64,000 nucleotides of DNA from Thalassotalea_B piscium_A. GTDB lineage: Bacteria; Pseudomonadota; Gammaproteobacteria; Enterobacterales; Alteromonadaceae. Below, piece by piece: positions 18,217-26,875 of this stretch. Position numbers and translations under genes: made by a program. Positions within the stretch are counted from its first letter, which is position 1. Each line of letters opens with the position of its first letter. The notes under the pieces were generated by a model. That model was given only the letters and a program-made list of their open reading frames with translations, was not told the origin of the DNA and did not search any database. The DNA is taken from positions 1,116,001 through 1,180,000 of the forward strand of contig CP186339.1 of the NCBI GenBank assembly GCA_049347715.1, read 5' to 3'.

Positions 18217-19575
18217 ATGATTGGTTTTGATTACGGTACGTCAAATTGTGCAGTGGGTGTCATGGCAAATGACCAACCGGAAATACTACCACTAGGTCAA
18301 CATGGGCGTTTTATTCCATCAACTTTATATTCACCAAGTAGAGATATTATTTCTCATTGGCTCTATCAACGATTATCTGATCCGGAAAAAGTTACTTTTA
18401 AGGATCAAAGATCGTTAGCTTTACAAAAAGGGCAAAGTGCCGCCAGAGAGTTAAACTTAGATGGTATTTTACCTGAGTTATCTTTCGGAGATCTTGCCTT
18501 GCAGCAATATTTAGAAGATCCGGATGAAGGTTACTATATAAAATCCCCTAAATCTTTTTTGGGGGCTAGCGGTTTATTACCAGCACAAATTAGCTTGTTT
18601 GAAGACATTGTAGCGGCAATGATGAGTAACATTAAAACCCTTGCCGAACAACACCAACAAGGTGAAATATCCAAAGCGGTTATTGGACGACCTATTAACT
18701 TTCAAGGCTTGAAAGGGGAAGAGAGTAATCGTCAAGCGATTAATGTGCTAACCAATGCGGCTAAACGTGTTGGATTTAAGCAGGTAGAGTTTCAGTATGA
18801 GCCTGTTGCCGCCGGTTTTGAATATGAAGCGTCATTAACGCAGACACAAAAAGTATTAGTGGTTGATATTGGCGGCGGAACTACCGATTGCTCAATGTTG
18901 TTAATGGGACCTGATTTTATTAAAAGTACAGACAGAAAAGAGCAATTATTAGCGCACAGTGGTATTCGAATTGGCGGTAATGATTTCGACATTCAACTAG
19001 CACTTAAGGGAATTATGCCTAGTTTTGGTATGAACGGTTTCCTTAAATCAGGTAAACCTATGCCTGTGAATAGCTTTAATCAGGCGGTAGCTATCAATAA
19101 CGTTAATGAACAAACGGAATTTTATCGTCAAAGTAATCGTCTTTATTTAGAACAACTTCAGCGAGATGCTGCTGAACCAGAAATATTTTCACGTTTACTA
19201 CAGGTTTATGATCATAAATTGAGCTATCGTTTAGTAAATGGTGCCGAACAAGCCAAAATTGGTTTAACAGACCAAGCGATAGAGGAAATTGTATTAACGG
19301 ATATCGCCGATGGTTTAACCGTTGAGGTCTCGCGCGAGTTAATGCTTGACGCAAGTACAAGCCAGCTACGTCAAATTAGTATAATGATGGAGGAAGCGGT
19401 TAAACAAGCAGGTTGTAAGCCGGATGTTATTTTTGTTACAGGCGGTACCGCAAAATCACCTGTTTTAAGTCAGTTTTTATCCAGCCAAATGCCAAATATA
19501 CCACTCATTGTTGGTGATCATTTTGGTAGCGTAACCGTTGGTTTAGCACGTTGGGCAAAACGCATATTTACATAA
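18217..19575 (+). CDS. yegD: YegD, Hsp70-family chaperone-like protein
   Basis: A 452-aa Hsp70/actin-fold ATPase similar to E. coli YegD. Phosphate-1 is IGFDYGTSNCAVG at the N-terminus, phosphate-2 is VVDIGGGTTDCS (about residues 213-224), and the adenosine motif is VTGGTAKSP (about 406-414). It is the nucleotide-binding domain only, without a DnaK-type peptide-binding domain, as usual for YegD. Function is poorly defined. The ATG at 18217 follows an in-frame TTG at 18214; AAGGGG lies upstream. DUF2956 and SEC-C genes follow closely on the same strand. Confidence 0.92.
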   Translation: MIGFDYGTSNCAVGVMANDQPEILPLGQHGRFIPSTLYSPSRDIISHWLYQRLSDPEKVTFKDQRSLALQKGQSAARELNLDGILPELSFGDLALQQYLEDPDEGYYIKSPKSFLGASGLLPAQISLFEDIVAAMMSNIKTLAEQHQQGEISKAVIGRPINFQGLKGEESNRQAINVLTNAAKRVGFKQVEFQYEPVAAGFEYEASLTQTQKVLVVDIGGGTTDCSMLLMGPDFIKSTDRKEQLLAHSGIRIGGNDFDIQLALKGIMPSFGMNGFLKSGKPMPVNSFNQAVAINNVNEQTEFYRQSNRLYLEQLQRDAAEPEIFSRLLQVYDHKLSYRLVNGAEQAKIGLTDQAIEEIVLTDIADGLTVEVSRELMLDASTSQLRQISIMMEEAVKQAGCKPDVIFVTGGTAKSPVLSQFLSSQMPNIPLIVGDHFGSVTVGLARWAKRIFT

Positions 19576-19620
19576 AGATGTCGGTAAATGAGTACAAGTT
19601 CACTTGTGTAGGGAAGAGGT

Positions 19621-19938
19621 ATGAATAAAAAAGTATCGGCTGTAACTCAAGAACAAGCATTAAAAGTTGCCAAAGGTATTCAGAAAAAAGGTCAAACGAA
19701 AGAGCAAACAAAACTGATTGCTCAAGGAATTGAAAAAGGCATTGCTGAGTATAAAAAGCAACAAAGTAAGAAATCACGGGAAAGAGATAAACAACGTAAA
19801 AAATCGATTAACATACATCACGAAACAAGATCTGAAGTTGAGCAAGAAACACCTGAACGTATAAGTTTTAATCTATTACCTTGGTGTTTATTAGCGTTGA
19901 GTTGGATCGGTTTTATTCTTTTTATCAATATATATTAA
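19621..19938 (+). CDS. DUF2956 family protein
   Basis: A 105-aa protein with a highly basic, Lys/Gln-rich helical N-terminal region (VTQEQALKVAKGIQKKGQTKEQTKLIAQGIEKG, abbreviated) and one C-terminal transmembrane helix (about residues 85-103). This tail-anchored layout is that of the DUF2956 family in marine gammaproteobacteria. A GGGAAGAGGT ribosome-binding site precedes the ATG. It begins 45 bases after yegD and may be co-transcribed. Function unknown. Confidence 0.8.
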   Translation: MNKKVSAVTQEQALKVAKGIQKKGQTKEQTKLIAQGIEKGIAEYKKQQSKKSRERDKQRKKSINIHHETRSEVEQETPERISFNLLPWCLLALSWIGFILFINIY

Positions 19939-19970
19939 TTGTAAGCGACTTATAATTTTTAGGAAATTCA

Positions 19971-20303
19971 ATGTCAAAGTTCTTTTATCGCGGTACACCT
20001 GATATCATGGGAAAGTACGGAAAAAACGATTACCAACCTAAAAACAATGTCAAACTTGGTTCTAAAGCCAATCCATTGTCGTTAGTAGTACCCACAGAAG
20101 CACGAAAACTAGCAATAGAAGCACTTCTAACTGAGCATGACTTAGCTGGAGTGATTGATATTGATGCCGCTCAAGAGGAAAACCTCATTGAACTGGATGC
20201 TGTGCTTAATAAACCCAAAACCCAGCGCTTTGATAAAGTACCAGAACGTAACGCACCTTGTTTGTGTGGTAGTGGAAAAAAATATAAAAAATGCTGTGGT
20301 TAA
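19971..20303 (+). CDS. PBPRA1643-type SEC-C metal-binding protein
   Basis: A 110-aa soluble protein ending in a SEC-C zinc-binding motif, CLCGSGKKYKKCCG (residues about 97-110; CxC-x8-CC), the same metal-binding tail found in SecA. The N-terminal part (MSKFFYRGTPDIMGKYG) and overall length match a family of short SEC-C proteins from Photobacterium/Vibrio/Shewanella. TTAGGAAATTC precedes the ATG. Role unknown; a nucleic-acid or ribosome-linked role is only inference. Confidence 0.85.
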   Translation: MSKFFYRGTPDIMGKYGKNDYQPKNNVKLGSKANPLSLVVPTEARKLAIEALLTEHDLAGVIDIDAAQEENLIELDAVLNKPKTQRFDKVPERNAPCLCGSGKKYKKCCG

Positions 20304-20336
20304 CGGTTAAATAAGAGAGAAAATTAAACAATTAAG

Positions 20337-20356
20337 TGATCATTTATTAATGATCA
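20337..20356. terminator. Hairpin TGATCATT-TATT-AATGATCA
   Basis: A perfect 8-bp stem with a 4-base loop, 34 bases after the SEC-C gene. There is no strong T-tract, so it is a weak terminator candidate or a processing site. Confidence 0.4.
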
Positions 20357-20372
20357 TTATTGATGAACAACT

Positions 20373-20393
20373 AAAATAGCAGAAAGCTATTTT
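20373..20393 (+). terminator. Hairpin AAAATAGC-AGAAA-GCTATTTT
   Basis: A perfect 8-bp stem with a 5-base loop ending in four T residues, 20 bases before the ATG of the 137-aa gene. It could attenuate or terminate upstream transcription. Confidence 0.5.
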
Positions 20394-20413
20394 GATTATT
20401 TAAGGTAGAGAAA

Positions 20414-20827
20414 ATGAAAGCTCCTTTATTTGACAGTATTATTAGTATTTCACAAAATATTGCTGATGCATCAGCAAATAATAATGATGACGCGCGCGAA
20501 GAGCATTATAAAACGTTGATCAAATTGTGTGCAAAAAATGAAAACACACCTCAAGATCATCCTTTACAATGGGAAGCTTTGGCTGATTTCACTCTTGATA
20601 GCGAGCAGTCTATCGATATTTATCAAAAAGGACTCGATTGTGCCAAGCGTTTAGCGCTCGTTAATGCTAATGCATCTATTTTGTTATCGATGGCAATGCG
20701 TTTTCAAGAAATGGAAAATATCGAAAAAACTAAAGAATATGCAACAATGTCATTTGAGTTATTAGCACAAGTAACTAATGATGAATTAAAAGCGGATATT
20801 GAAGAATTTTTTCAGAGCTTATCGTAA
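20414..20827 (+). CDS. Hypothetical helical (TPR-like) protein
   Basis: A 137-aa acidic, all-helical soluble protein with no recognised family name. The pattern of paired helices (HPLQWEALADFTLDSEQSIDIYQKGLDCAKRL, abbreviated, and ASILLSMAMRFQEM...KTKEYATMSFELL) resembles tetratricopeptide repeats, which mediate protein contacts. The ribosome-binding site AAGGTAGAG is good and codon usage looks like its neighbours, so it should be real. No signal peptide or metal motif is seen. Confidence 0.7.
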   Translation: MKAPLFDSIISISQNIADASANNNDDAREEHYKTLIKLCAKNENTPQDHPLQWEALADFTLDSEQSIDIYQKGLDCAKRLALVNANASILLSMAMRFQEMENIEKTKEYATMSFELLAQVTNDELKADIEEFFQSLS

Positions 20828-20882
20828 AACACTAATGTGTTATTTTGATAGCTGATAGTCGCTGCAAATAAATTAAGATTAA

Positions 20883-20926
20883 GGGTTATTGTTTAGCTTG
20901 TTTAGTTAGATAAAATACAATAACCC
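20883..20926. terminator. Bidirectional hairpin between convergent genes
   Basis: GGGTTATTGT (20883-20892) and ACAATAACCC (20917-20926) are perfectly complementary across a 24-base spacer, ending one base before the trhA stop. Its position between convergent genes suggests shared termination. Confidence 0.5.
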
Positions 20927-20927
20927 A

Positions 20928-21566
20928 TTACACGTAAAACCAAATCATAAAGAAGTGGCAAGCCGCTCCCCCTAGTACAAAAAGATGCCATATTGCATGA
21001 TTAAATGGAATTTTATGATTAAGATAAAAGAATACCCCAAGTGTATATACCCCTCCACCTAAGGCCAATAATATTAGCCCATTTGTTGCAAGTTGTTGAG
21101 ATAAGTCACTGATCACAGCAAGGGATATAAATCCCATCCCTAAGTAAGTGGCTACTGAGAGTATTTTATATTTAGCGCCATACTTGAGCTTAAATAAAAT
21201 ACCTGCTAATGCTATTCCCCAAACTAATGCAAACATACCTAAGCCTAAATCACCTTGTAGAGTGATTAAAGTTAATGGTGTGTATGTACCGGCAATAAGC
21301 ACATAGATAGCGCAATGATCGAGTAACTTAAACAGGCGTTTTGCTGAGGCACTTTTGACGCCATGATATAAGGTAGAAGCAAGAAATAATAAGACTAAAC
21401 TGACACCGTATAGTGTAACGCTTGCAAGTCTTATCCAGTCATCAGTACTTGCTTGGTTGATTAATAAAACCAGAGCAAGCACACTTAGAATAGCTCCTAG
21501 GCCATGACTTAAGGTATTGGCTAGTTCTTCAGCAGGTGAATATTGAGACGTTTGAGCAACCATCAT
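20928..21566 (-). CDS. trhA: PAQR-family membrane homeostasis protein TrhA (hemolysin III family)
   Basis: A 212-aa inner-membrane protein with seven predicted transmembrane helices, of the YqfA/hemolysin III family. Conserved residues include HGLGA in TM1, STLYHG between TM2 and TM3, DHCAIYVLIAGTYTP, and the C-terminal HAIWHLFVLGGAACHF block, whose His residues form the presumed metal site of PAQR proteins. E. coli TrhA is linked to membrane-fluidity energetics. The name hemolysin III is historical. The gene starts with two adjacent ATG codons; the second is equally plausible. Confidence 0.92.
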   Translation of the reverse strand: MMVAQTSQYSPAEELANTLSHGLGAILSVLALVLLINQASTDDWIRLASVTLYGVSLVLLFLASTLYHGVKSASAKRLFKLLDHCAIYVLIAGTYTPLTLITLQGDLGLGMFALVWGIALAGILFKLKYGAKYKILSVATYLGMGFISLAVISDLSQQLATNGLILLALGGGVYTLGVFFYLNHKIPFNHAIWHLFVLGGAACHFFMIWFYV

Positions 21567-21677
21567 AAATTGTATTTAGAATTTTAAGTGAACACGTGTA
21601 AGCTCAAATAATATCAGACAAGTGTATTTATTGATACTCTTTCATTTCTACATATGAGCTATTCTTATGAATAACCT

Positions 21678-22154
21678 TTATTTTGGTGCATTTGCATACG
21701 GGTTTGATGGGGTTGAACTTGGCTCATCATGCTTATCTTGTTGATAATGGCTTGATTTATTCACCCTACGATGACTTGAATTATTATCCCGCTTTTGGAA
21801 AGGCTCTCGTTCTTTTGGAGGAGGAGCTTCTCCCGGAATTAATACTTTTGGCTCTCTAGGTTTTTGATGTAGTGGAATAACGCGTTTTCGAGGCGTAATT
21901 TCATACTGAGTATCATCAGCTTTAGGTAAGTTTTTAAATGTGTATAAATAAAAACGTTCCATTTTCTCACGCGCCCACTCTGTTTTCTTGAGAAACTTGA
22001 GACTAGATGCAATGCTTGGTTTATTTTTAAAACAATTAATATTGGTATATTCAGCTAAAATCTCAAAACCATAATGGTCAACTAATTCATTGAGGAGAGT
22101 TTCGAGCTTAAGCCCGTGTAAAGGATTATTTAATTGTTCGTCGATAGTACTCAT
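21678..22154 (-). CDS. VF530-like DNA-binding protein (DUF2132)
   Basis: A 158-aa protein whose first 75 residues match the VF530 domain: NPLHGLKLETLLNELVDHYGFEIL, the NINCFKNKPSIASSLKFLKKTEWAREKMERFYL block (split), the compact helical fold known from Vibrio fischeri. The remaining half is a low-complexity, basic Pro/Arg/His/Ser-rich tail, an extension not in the minimal family member, that may bind nucleic acid. Function is unknown; DNA binding is a family-level annotation. The gene stands alone between trhA and a small unknown gene on the other strand. Confidence 0.85.
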   Translation of the reverse strand: MSTIDEQLNNPLHGLKLETLLNELVDHYGFEILAEYTNINCFKNKPSIASSLKFLKKTEWAREKMERFYLYTFKNLPKADDTQYEITPRKRVIPLHQKPREPKVLIPGEAPPPKEREPFQKRDNNSSHRRVNKSSHYQQDKHDEPSSTPSNPYANAPK

Positions 22155-22497
22155 AAAATGCTTAACAGTAGTAACAGTTAACGATAATTATATACTAATA
22201 AATACTTTTAGTATTCCTGAACATGACGATCTTAATGATTGTGAATATAAAATAATAAATATAAGTGTTGCTTATTTTTAAATAGTCTCTATAATTCGCC
22301 TTTGTTCGACATATCGCCTCTCGATATTGTGAACGACTATCCATAGCGATAGTATTGTGTATTGCCTTTCCTTGATCCAGTCAGTCATCACTAAAATTTG
22401 TCAGCTTTATTTAAACAATTTTTAATCATCTTTTTTTTGATCTTAGTAAATTAAATAATAAAGCTCTTTTACAACCATTTGGTTAATGTGAGTTTTT
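22155..22497. other. Intergenic region with only short repeats
   Basis: I see no convincing gene here. A short inverted repeat ACTATC-N6-GATAGT (22336-22353) and several poly-T runs are present. It must hold promoters for the divergent VF530 gene and the 55-aa gene, but I cannot place them confidently. Confidence 0.5.
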
Positions 22498-22665
22498 ATG
22501 TCTTATATATATGACGGAACACAGATCCGTATAGTGCACCCAGTGCATTCAATTTCTGTGAATAAACAAAATGTGGTCATTACAGACCAGTCAGGTTCTA
22601 CGCGAGTAAAATTTGCTAATGTAAATGATTCTAAGCAGTTTCTAACTTGGTTATACCAAAGCTAG
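22498..22665 (+). CDS. Small unknown protein, 55 aa
   Basis: ATG at 22498 opens a 55-aa frame ending TAG at 22665. The peptide begins MSYIYDGTQIRIVHPVHSIS and ends SKQFLTWLYQS. It is polar, Val/Ile/Ser-rich and alternates hydrophobic and polar residues, suggesting a small beta-sheet domain. It has no signal peptide, membrane helix or Cys. A weak GTGAG site precedes the ATG, and a clean terminator follows the stop (22676-22699), which together argue for an expressed gene. I do not recognise the family. Confidence 0.6.
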   Translation: MSYIYDGTQIRIVHPVHSISVNKQNVVITDQSGSTRVKFANVNDSKQFLTWLYQS

Positions 22666-22675
22666 AACGAATGAG

Positions 22676-22699
22676 GCGCTGTTGTGAAGACAGCGCTTT
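22676..22699 (+). terminator. Intrinsic terminator after the 55-aa gene
   Basis: GCGCTGT (22676-22682), a 7-base loop, then ACAGCGC (22690-22696) and TTT. It is a GC-rich stem in an AT-rich setting, starting 11 bases after the stop. Confidence 0.7.
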
Positions 22700-22880
22700 A
22701 TCAAACAATGTTGGTTATTTTAATACAATCAAAATAACTCTTACCTGAGTTACCCTCATACTTTATTGTCTTACCTTTTTTGTCTTTTTACCTACTTATC
22801 CTGTTGTCATTCAATTTTAACAAACTTTAACTTAGAACATATGTAAGTGTTTATATGCTGTGATAATGGCGATGTTAATT

Positions 22881-23180
22881 TTATTTATGTATTGATCCGC
22901 AAGCGAATACATTAATTTCTAGCTTATTAATTCTAGACTTTATGATGGTGATACCTACATTTGATTGATTTTTGTTTGGTTTAGTCATCAATAAGGCTAG
23001 TTTCGATTGAAGTAAAGTATCAAGATAAATGAAAAATAGCGTTAAGATTAATAAGCTAATGGGTAAATAGACTAATGAGTAAACTACCTCTTCGATATTA
23101 ATTAAATTGAGTACTATGGGAATAACTATTATTAATGTAGCCAATAGTCGGTAAATAACCATAATCGAGAGCGTTAGCAT
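22881..23180 (-). CDS. Hypothetical small membrane protein, 99 aa
   Basis: A 99-aa protein with two or three hydrophobic segments in the first 70 residues (MVIYRLLATLIIVIPIVLNLI and YLPISLLILTLFFIYLDTLL, abbreviated) and a basic polar tail. A good ribosome-binding site (AAAGGACA, 8-9 bases before the ATG) supports it. No family is recognised. It lies between a small unknown gene and a broken LysR gene, in a stretch with loose gene density. It may be strain-specific. Confidence 0.5.
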   Translation of the reverse strand: MLTLSIMVIYRLLATLIIVIPIVLNLINIEEVVYSLVYLPISLLILTLFFIYLDTLLQSKLALLMTKPNKNQSNVGITIIKSRINKLEINVFACGSIHK

Positions 23181-23304
23181 GTGAATGTCCTTTGAATAAT
23201 CTGCCCTTAAGTACAGGACATAGCCTACCGAGCTTTTAGAGGTGCATCAAAGGGATTATATTCACGCTATTGGTGAATCTGGTTCATCTATTTTTGTGAT
23301 TGTA

Positions 23305-24201
23305 TCAAAGTAATGGCGTCATATTTGGCGACTTAACTAACCAGCTTAAAAAACATTGTATATCGTGTCTGTTGATATCTTCTTCACGATATATTGCGTA
23401 AAGTGACATATTAAAAGGAAATACTTCTTTGAATGGATTGATTAAAATCTTTCGTTCAATTAATGAGTTTTCAATAGGCATTAATGCTAAAGCTAAACCT
23501 AAGCCTTGTTCTGCAGCATGCAATGTAGCTTCATAATTATCAAAAGTTAAGCTGTGCTTAAATGTTTGGTTTTTCATCCCCGCAGCATTAGCCCAACGTT
23601 GCCAAATACTGTCCATATACGATAAATCAATTAACGGAACGTTATTAATTTGCTCAATAGATGTCAGTTGATGTTTGTCTGCAAAATCAGGAGAACAAAC
23701 TGAAGTAATATTGAGGTCGAGTAATTTCCGATTAACCGTATTAGTTGAGTCACCATGGCCAACTCTAATGGCTAAATCGTACTCTTCATCACGTAAATCA
23801 ACAAGATTCATGCTGGTTGCAAGTCTTATGTCTATATCTGGATGCGCACTTTGAAATAAACTTAATTGTGGAATAATGACATTACTAGCCATGGTAGGAA
23901 AAGTGTTTATTTTTAGACTAGGAGATGAGAATTTATTCTTGACCTTTTTAGTCCCTGTTTCTATAAGTGTCAGTGCCTGCTGTACATAAGTTAAATACAT
24001 TCTCCCTGCGGTATTTAACATGACACCTCTACTTTTTCGGACAAATAAAGGAAAGCCAATATGGGCTTCGAGTGTTTTAATTTGGTGACTGACAGCGGAG
24101 GGAGTAATAAACAGTTAATCACTCGCTAGTTTAAAGCTTTCATGACGGGCACAGGCTTCAAAAATATTAAGTAAATGTAAAGCAGGAGTTGTTTTTGCCA
24201 T
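23305..24201 (-). pseudogene. LysR-family regulator interrupted by an in-frame stop
   Basis: The frame from the ATG at 24201 reads MAKTTPALHLLNIFEACARH... and is a normal LysR helix-turn-helix, but codon 29 is TAA (24115-24117). It falls between LASD and LFITPSAVSHQIK, inside the DNA-binding domain. The same frame then continues open through a complete substrate-binding domain to 23305, with no other lesion, so a single base change (for example GAA to TAA) inactivated it. Translation restarting at 24021 would give a 238-aa protein without the full HTH. It is divergent from the M14 peptidase gene, which it may once have controlled. The intact form resembles GcvA-type regulators. Sequencing error is the main alternative. 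Confidence 0.85.
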
Positions 24202-24371
24202 TATATTTTATTCTATGTCGTTAGTAGCAAAACACCATAAACGATTTTAACTAATAGATGAATATAATTTATGCAAACAATGGTAAAATTTATTTTAATT
24301 CTCGTTGTGGTTGAATATTCCCTTTCAAGCGAGGAAAATAACGTCATAGAATCGCAGTTACTAGGACAATC

Positions 24372-25283
24372 ATGACAAAAATGCCATATCCTATCGGTTT
24401 ACCCGGTATAAAGTGGGGCGCTGAGGAAAAACAATCTTGGTTAGCAAAGCAGTCCGTTAAGCGGAGTTATTTAGATGATGTTGTTTCTCAAATCAATCAA
24501 CTTGCTAATGCTTTTGATATTGAACAATATGGCGCACTGTCGTATGAGCATAACCATTACCCTCTCTTTGTTTTAAAATCGCTGCAATGGGATGATAATA
24601 AACCGACTGTATTAATTACAGGAGGAGTGCATGGTTATGAAACCAGTGGTGTTCAAGGAGCGCTAAGGTTTAGTGCCACCCAGAGCTCCCACTATCAATC
24701 TCATTTTAACTTTTTAGTGGTGCCTTGTGTTAGTCCATGGGGCTATGAAACGATTAATCGTTGGAACCCTAAAGCAATCGATCCTAATCGTTCTTTTTAT
24801 CCACAAAGCCCAGCAGAAGAAGCAGCCTTACTCATGAAATATATTTCTGGGTTTAATATTAATGTGCATATTGATTTACATGAAACTACAGATACGGACA
24901 ATAGTGAATTTAGACCGGCATTAGCGGCTCGTGATGCGGTTACCCATGATAATTGGAATATCCCTGACGGCTTCTACTTAGTTGCAGATACGACTAAGCC
25001 TATGCCTGATTTTCAGCAAGCAGTTATTCAAGCGGTTGAGAAGGTTACTCACATAGCACCCGCAGATGATAACAATAAGTTGATTGGTGAAACTGTTCAG
25101 CAGTGGGGTGTGATTAATTATGCTGCTAGAGATTTAGGTTTGTGCATGGGATTAACTGATGCCGAATACGTCACTACAACTGAAGTTTATCCTGACAGCC
25201 CTAGATCTGATGATGAAAATTGTATTTTAGCGCAAGTGGCTGCTGTGACTGGCGCGCTTAATTTTGTCATTGACCAAGGCTAA
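24372..25283 (+). CDS. M14-family metallocarboxypeptidase
   Basis: A 303-aa zinc peptidase of the carboxypeptidase A (M14) clan. The HxxE zinc pair is in GGVHGYETSG (about residues 83-92), and the third ligand His is in NVHIDLHET (about 164-172). DPNRSFYP matches the substrate-binding Asn-Arg of the family. There is no signal peptide, so it is probably cytoplasmic. Glu/Asp residues near EYVTTTEVYPDSP may hold the general base. It begins with AGGACAATC before the ATG. It is divergent from a broken LysR gene, suggesting loss of regulation. Substrate unknown. Confidence 0.88.
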   Translation: MTKMPYPIGLPGIKWGAEEKQSWLAKQSVKRSYLDDVVSQINQLANAFDIEQYGALSYEHNHYPLFVLKSLQWDDNKPTVLITGGVHGYETSGVQGALRFSATQSSHYQSHFNFLVVPCVSPWGYETINRWNPKAIDPNRSFYPQSPAEEAALLMKYISGFNINVHIDLHETTDTDNSEFRPALAARDAVTHDNWNIPDGFYLVADTTKPMPDFQQAVIQAVEKVTHIAPADDNNKLIGETVQQWGVINYAARDLGLCMGLTDAEYVTTTEVYPDSPRSDDENCILAQVAAVTGALNFVIDQG

Positions 25284-25364
25284 GCATTAGTAATAAAGTG
25301 AGGGCTTGCAATAATTGTAAGTCATGGTATTTTCGCAACATTAAACAATTTAAAGGTAATTATT

Positions 25365-25937
25365 GTGCCAAAAGCAAGTGAGATTAAAAAAAATGCAGCC
25401 ATTGAACATAATGGTAAAGTATTTATTGTAAGAGATATAGAACGTTCAGTGCCTCAAGGGCGTGCAGGCGGAAGCTTATACAGAATGCGTATGTATGATG
25501 TTGTAACCGGTGGAAAAACAGACGAAACATTTAAAGCAGACGAAATGCTAAATTTTGCTGATTTAAGTCGACGAGCGTCAATGTTTTCTTATATTGATGG
25601 CGATGAATATGTTTTTATGGATAATGAAGATTACACGCCATACAACATTAATAAAGAAAGTATCGCAGAAGAAGTACTTTTTATAAATGAAGAAACACAA
25701 GGTTTACAAGTAATTATCGTTGATGGTACTCCTGTAGGCGTTGATTTACCGTCAAGTGTTGAGCTAGATATTATCGAGACTGACCCGTCAATTAAAGGTG
25801 GCTCAGCAACGGCACGAACTAAGCCTGCAATTTTATCAACTGGATTAACTGTACAAGTACCTGAACATATCTCTACTGGTGATAAAATTAAAGTGAATAC
25901 CGAAGAGAAGAAATTTATGGGGCGTGCTGATAAATAA
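25365..25937 (+). CDS. yeiP: Elongation factor P-like protein EfpL (YeiP)
   Basis: A 190-aa three-domain EF-P paralogue that helps ribosomes past difficult Pro-containing motifs. The start is GTG (25365), giving MPKASEIKKNAAIEHNGK, the typical YeiP N-terminus. The domain I loop SVPQGRAGG, where EF-P would carry its modified lysine, holds Arg instead, as expected of EfpL. Conserved blocks SYIDGDEYVFMDNEDYTPY and the C-terminal KFMGRADK match. It is followed by a strong intrinsic terminator. Confidence 0.95.
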   Translation: MPKASEIKKNAAIEHNGKVFIVRDIERSVPQGRAGGSLYRMRMYDVVTGGKTDETFKADEMLNFADLSRRASMFSYIDGDEYVFMDNEDYTPYNINKESIAEEVLFINEETQGLQVIIVDGTPVGVDLPSSVELDIIETDPSIKGGSATARTKPAILSTGLTVQVPEHISTGDKIKVNTEEKKFMGRADK

Positions 25938-25959
25938 CCAGTAACCTATTTTAATTATT

Positions 25960-25993
25960 AAAGGGTATGTCAGTTACTGGCATACCCTTTTTT
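25960..25993 (+). terminator. Intrinsic terminator after yeiP
   Basis: AAGGGTATG (25961-25969) and CATACCCTT (25981-25989) with an 11-base loop, followed by a T-run. The loop plus the final G bases, GTTACTGG (25973-25980), is also perfectly complementary to CCAGTAAC (25938-25945) just upstream. This gives an alternative or pseudoknotted fold. Confidence 0.85.
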
Positions 25994-26001
25994 ATGCCTA
26001 G

Positions 26002-26865
26002 CTATTTTGTCGGTTGATCTTTTTTATACGATTCAAAGTTAATTTCTTCAACTTTAAAACTGTTTAAAAGCGTGGTTAACATAAATAAGGCGATAATTTG
26101 AAAATATAATGTGTTGATCATAATTTCCGCATAATTATATTGATAGATATTCACCCATGAATGCATCATTAAATAGAGGTTCATAAAGATACTGATAAAA
26201 ACAAACGAAGCAATTGAGAATTTTGTTTGCTTAAAGCGATTCTCTACACTTTGGAAAGGATCCCGTTTTTTACCATAGATATTTACGGCAGCCATGACAA
26301 TAAATAGCGTATTAGCTAATGTGACCGCGGCTAGTTTGATGATGAAGTCTTGTGTAAATGAGAAGTTGTTGATCGCAAATTCAAAGGCGATAAATGAAAG
26401 ATAAACAACCACGGCAAGTATAATATAGGATGTTGAAATATAATCAGATAAGCGACGAGGTTGTAACTCGGCACTACGGCTGCTTTGTTGATATAATTCT
26501 CTCATTAACTTCAATTGCTTGTAACAAAGCACCTCTAAAAAGATGATTGGTAAATATTGAATCATTCCATAAAGTAGTGGAATATCATCGAGTACATTTA
26601 AGTGGGTCTTATAATCCTCGGGGATGATGCCATAGTTAATGATCAAGCCAATACCGATAACAATACATAGATAGTTAAGCCATAAATATTGATTTTTAAT
26701 ACGAATAATTTTTTCAGGGCAAACTGGATATAACTTAGGATATTCGTCTGCCGGATAGTGGCTTAATACAAAATCTATCCGTTGAGTTATTTTTTTGGGG
26801 TAATAATATGATAATAATCCAATTTGACTACAGAATAACATTAATAACAACATGGTAATAAGCAT
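26002..26865 (-). CDS. Hypothetical polytopic membrane protein paired with a GntR regulator
   Basis: A 287-aa protein with about seven hydrophobic helices and short charged loops. No transporter signature is recognised. It starts 10 bases downstream of the GntR gene and has a strong AAGGAGAG ribosome-binding site, so the two form an operon. The helix at residues 3-22 could be a signal anchor. YtrA-type GntR regulators usually control a membrane or transport system that they neighbour. By that rule this protein is the likely target, perhaps with a role in envelope stress; that is inference. Confidence 0.7.
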   Translation of the reverse strand: MLITMLLLMLFCSQIGLLSYYYPKKITQRIDFVLSHYPADEYPKLYPVCPEKIIRIKNQYLWLNYLCIVIGIGLIINYGIIPEDYKTHLNVLDDIPLLYGMIQYLPIIFLEVLCYKQLKLMRELYQQSSRSAELQPRRLSDYISTSYIILAVVVYLSFIAFEFAINNFSFTQDFIIKLAAVTLANTLFIVMAAVNIYGKKRDPFQSVENRFKQTKFSIASFVFISIFMNLYLMMHSWVNIYQYNYAEIMINTLYFQIIALFMLTTLLNSFKVEEINFESYKKDQPTK

Positions 26866-26875
26866 GTAACTCTCC

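Noticed and set aside
23260..23278. ATTCAC-N7-GTGAAT as terminator for the LysR gene
   Set aside because: The arms are short, AT-rich and lack a T-tract on the needed strand.
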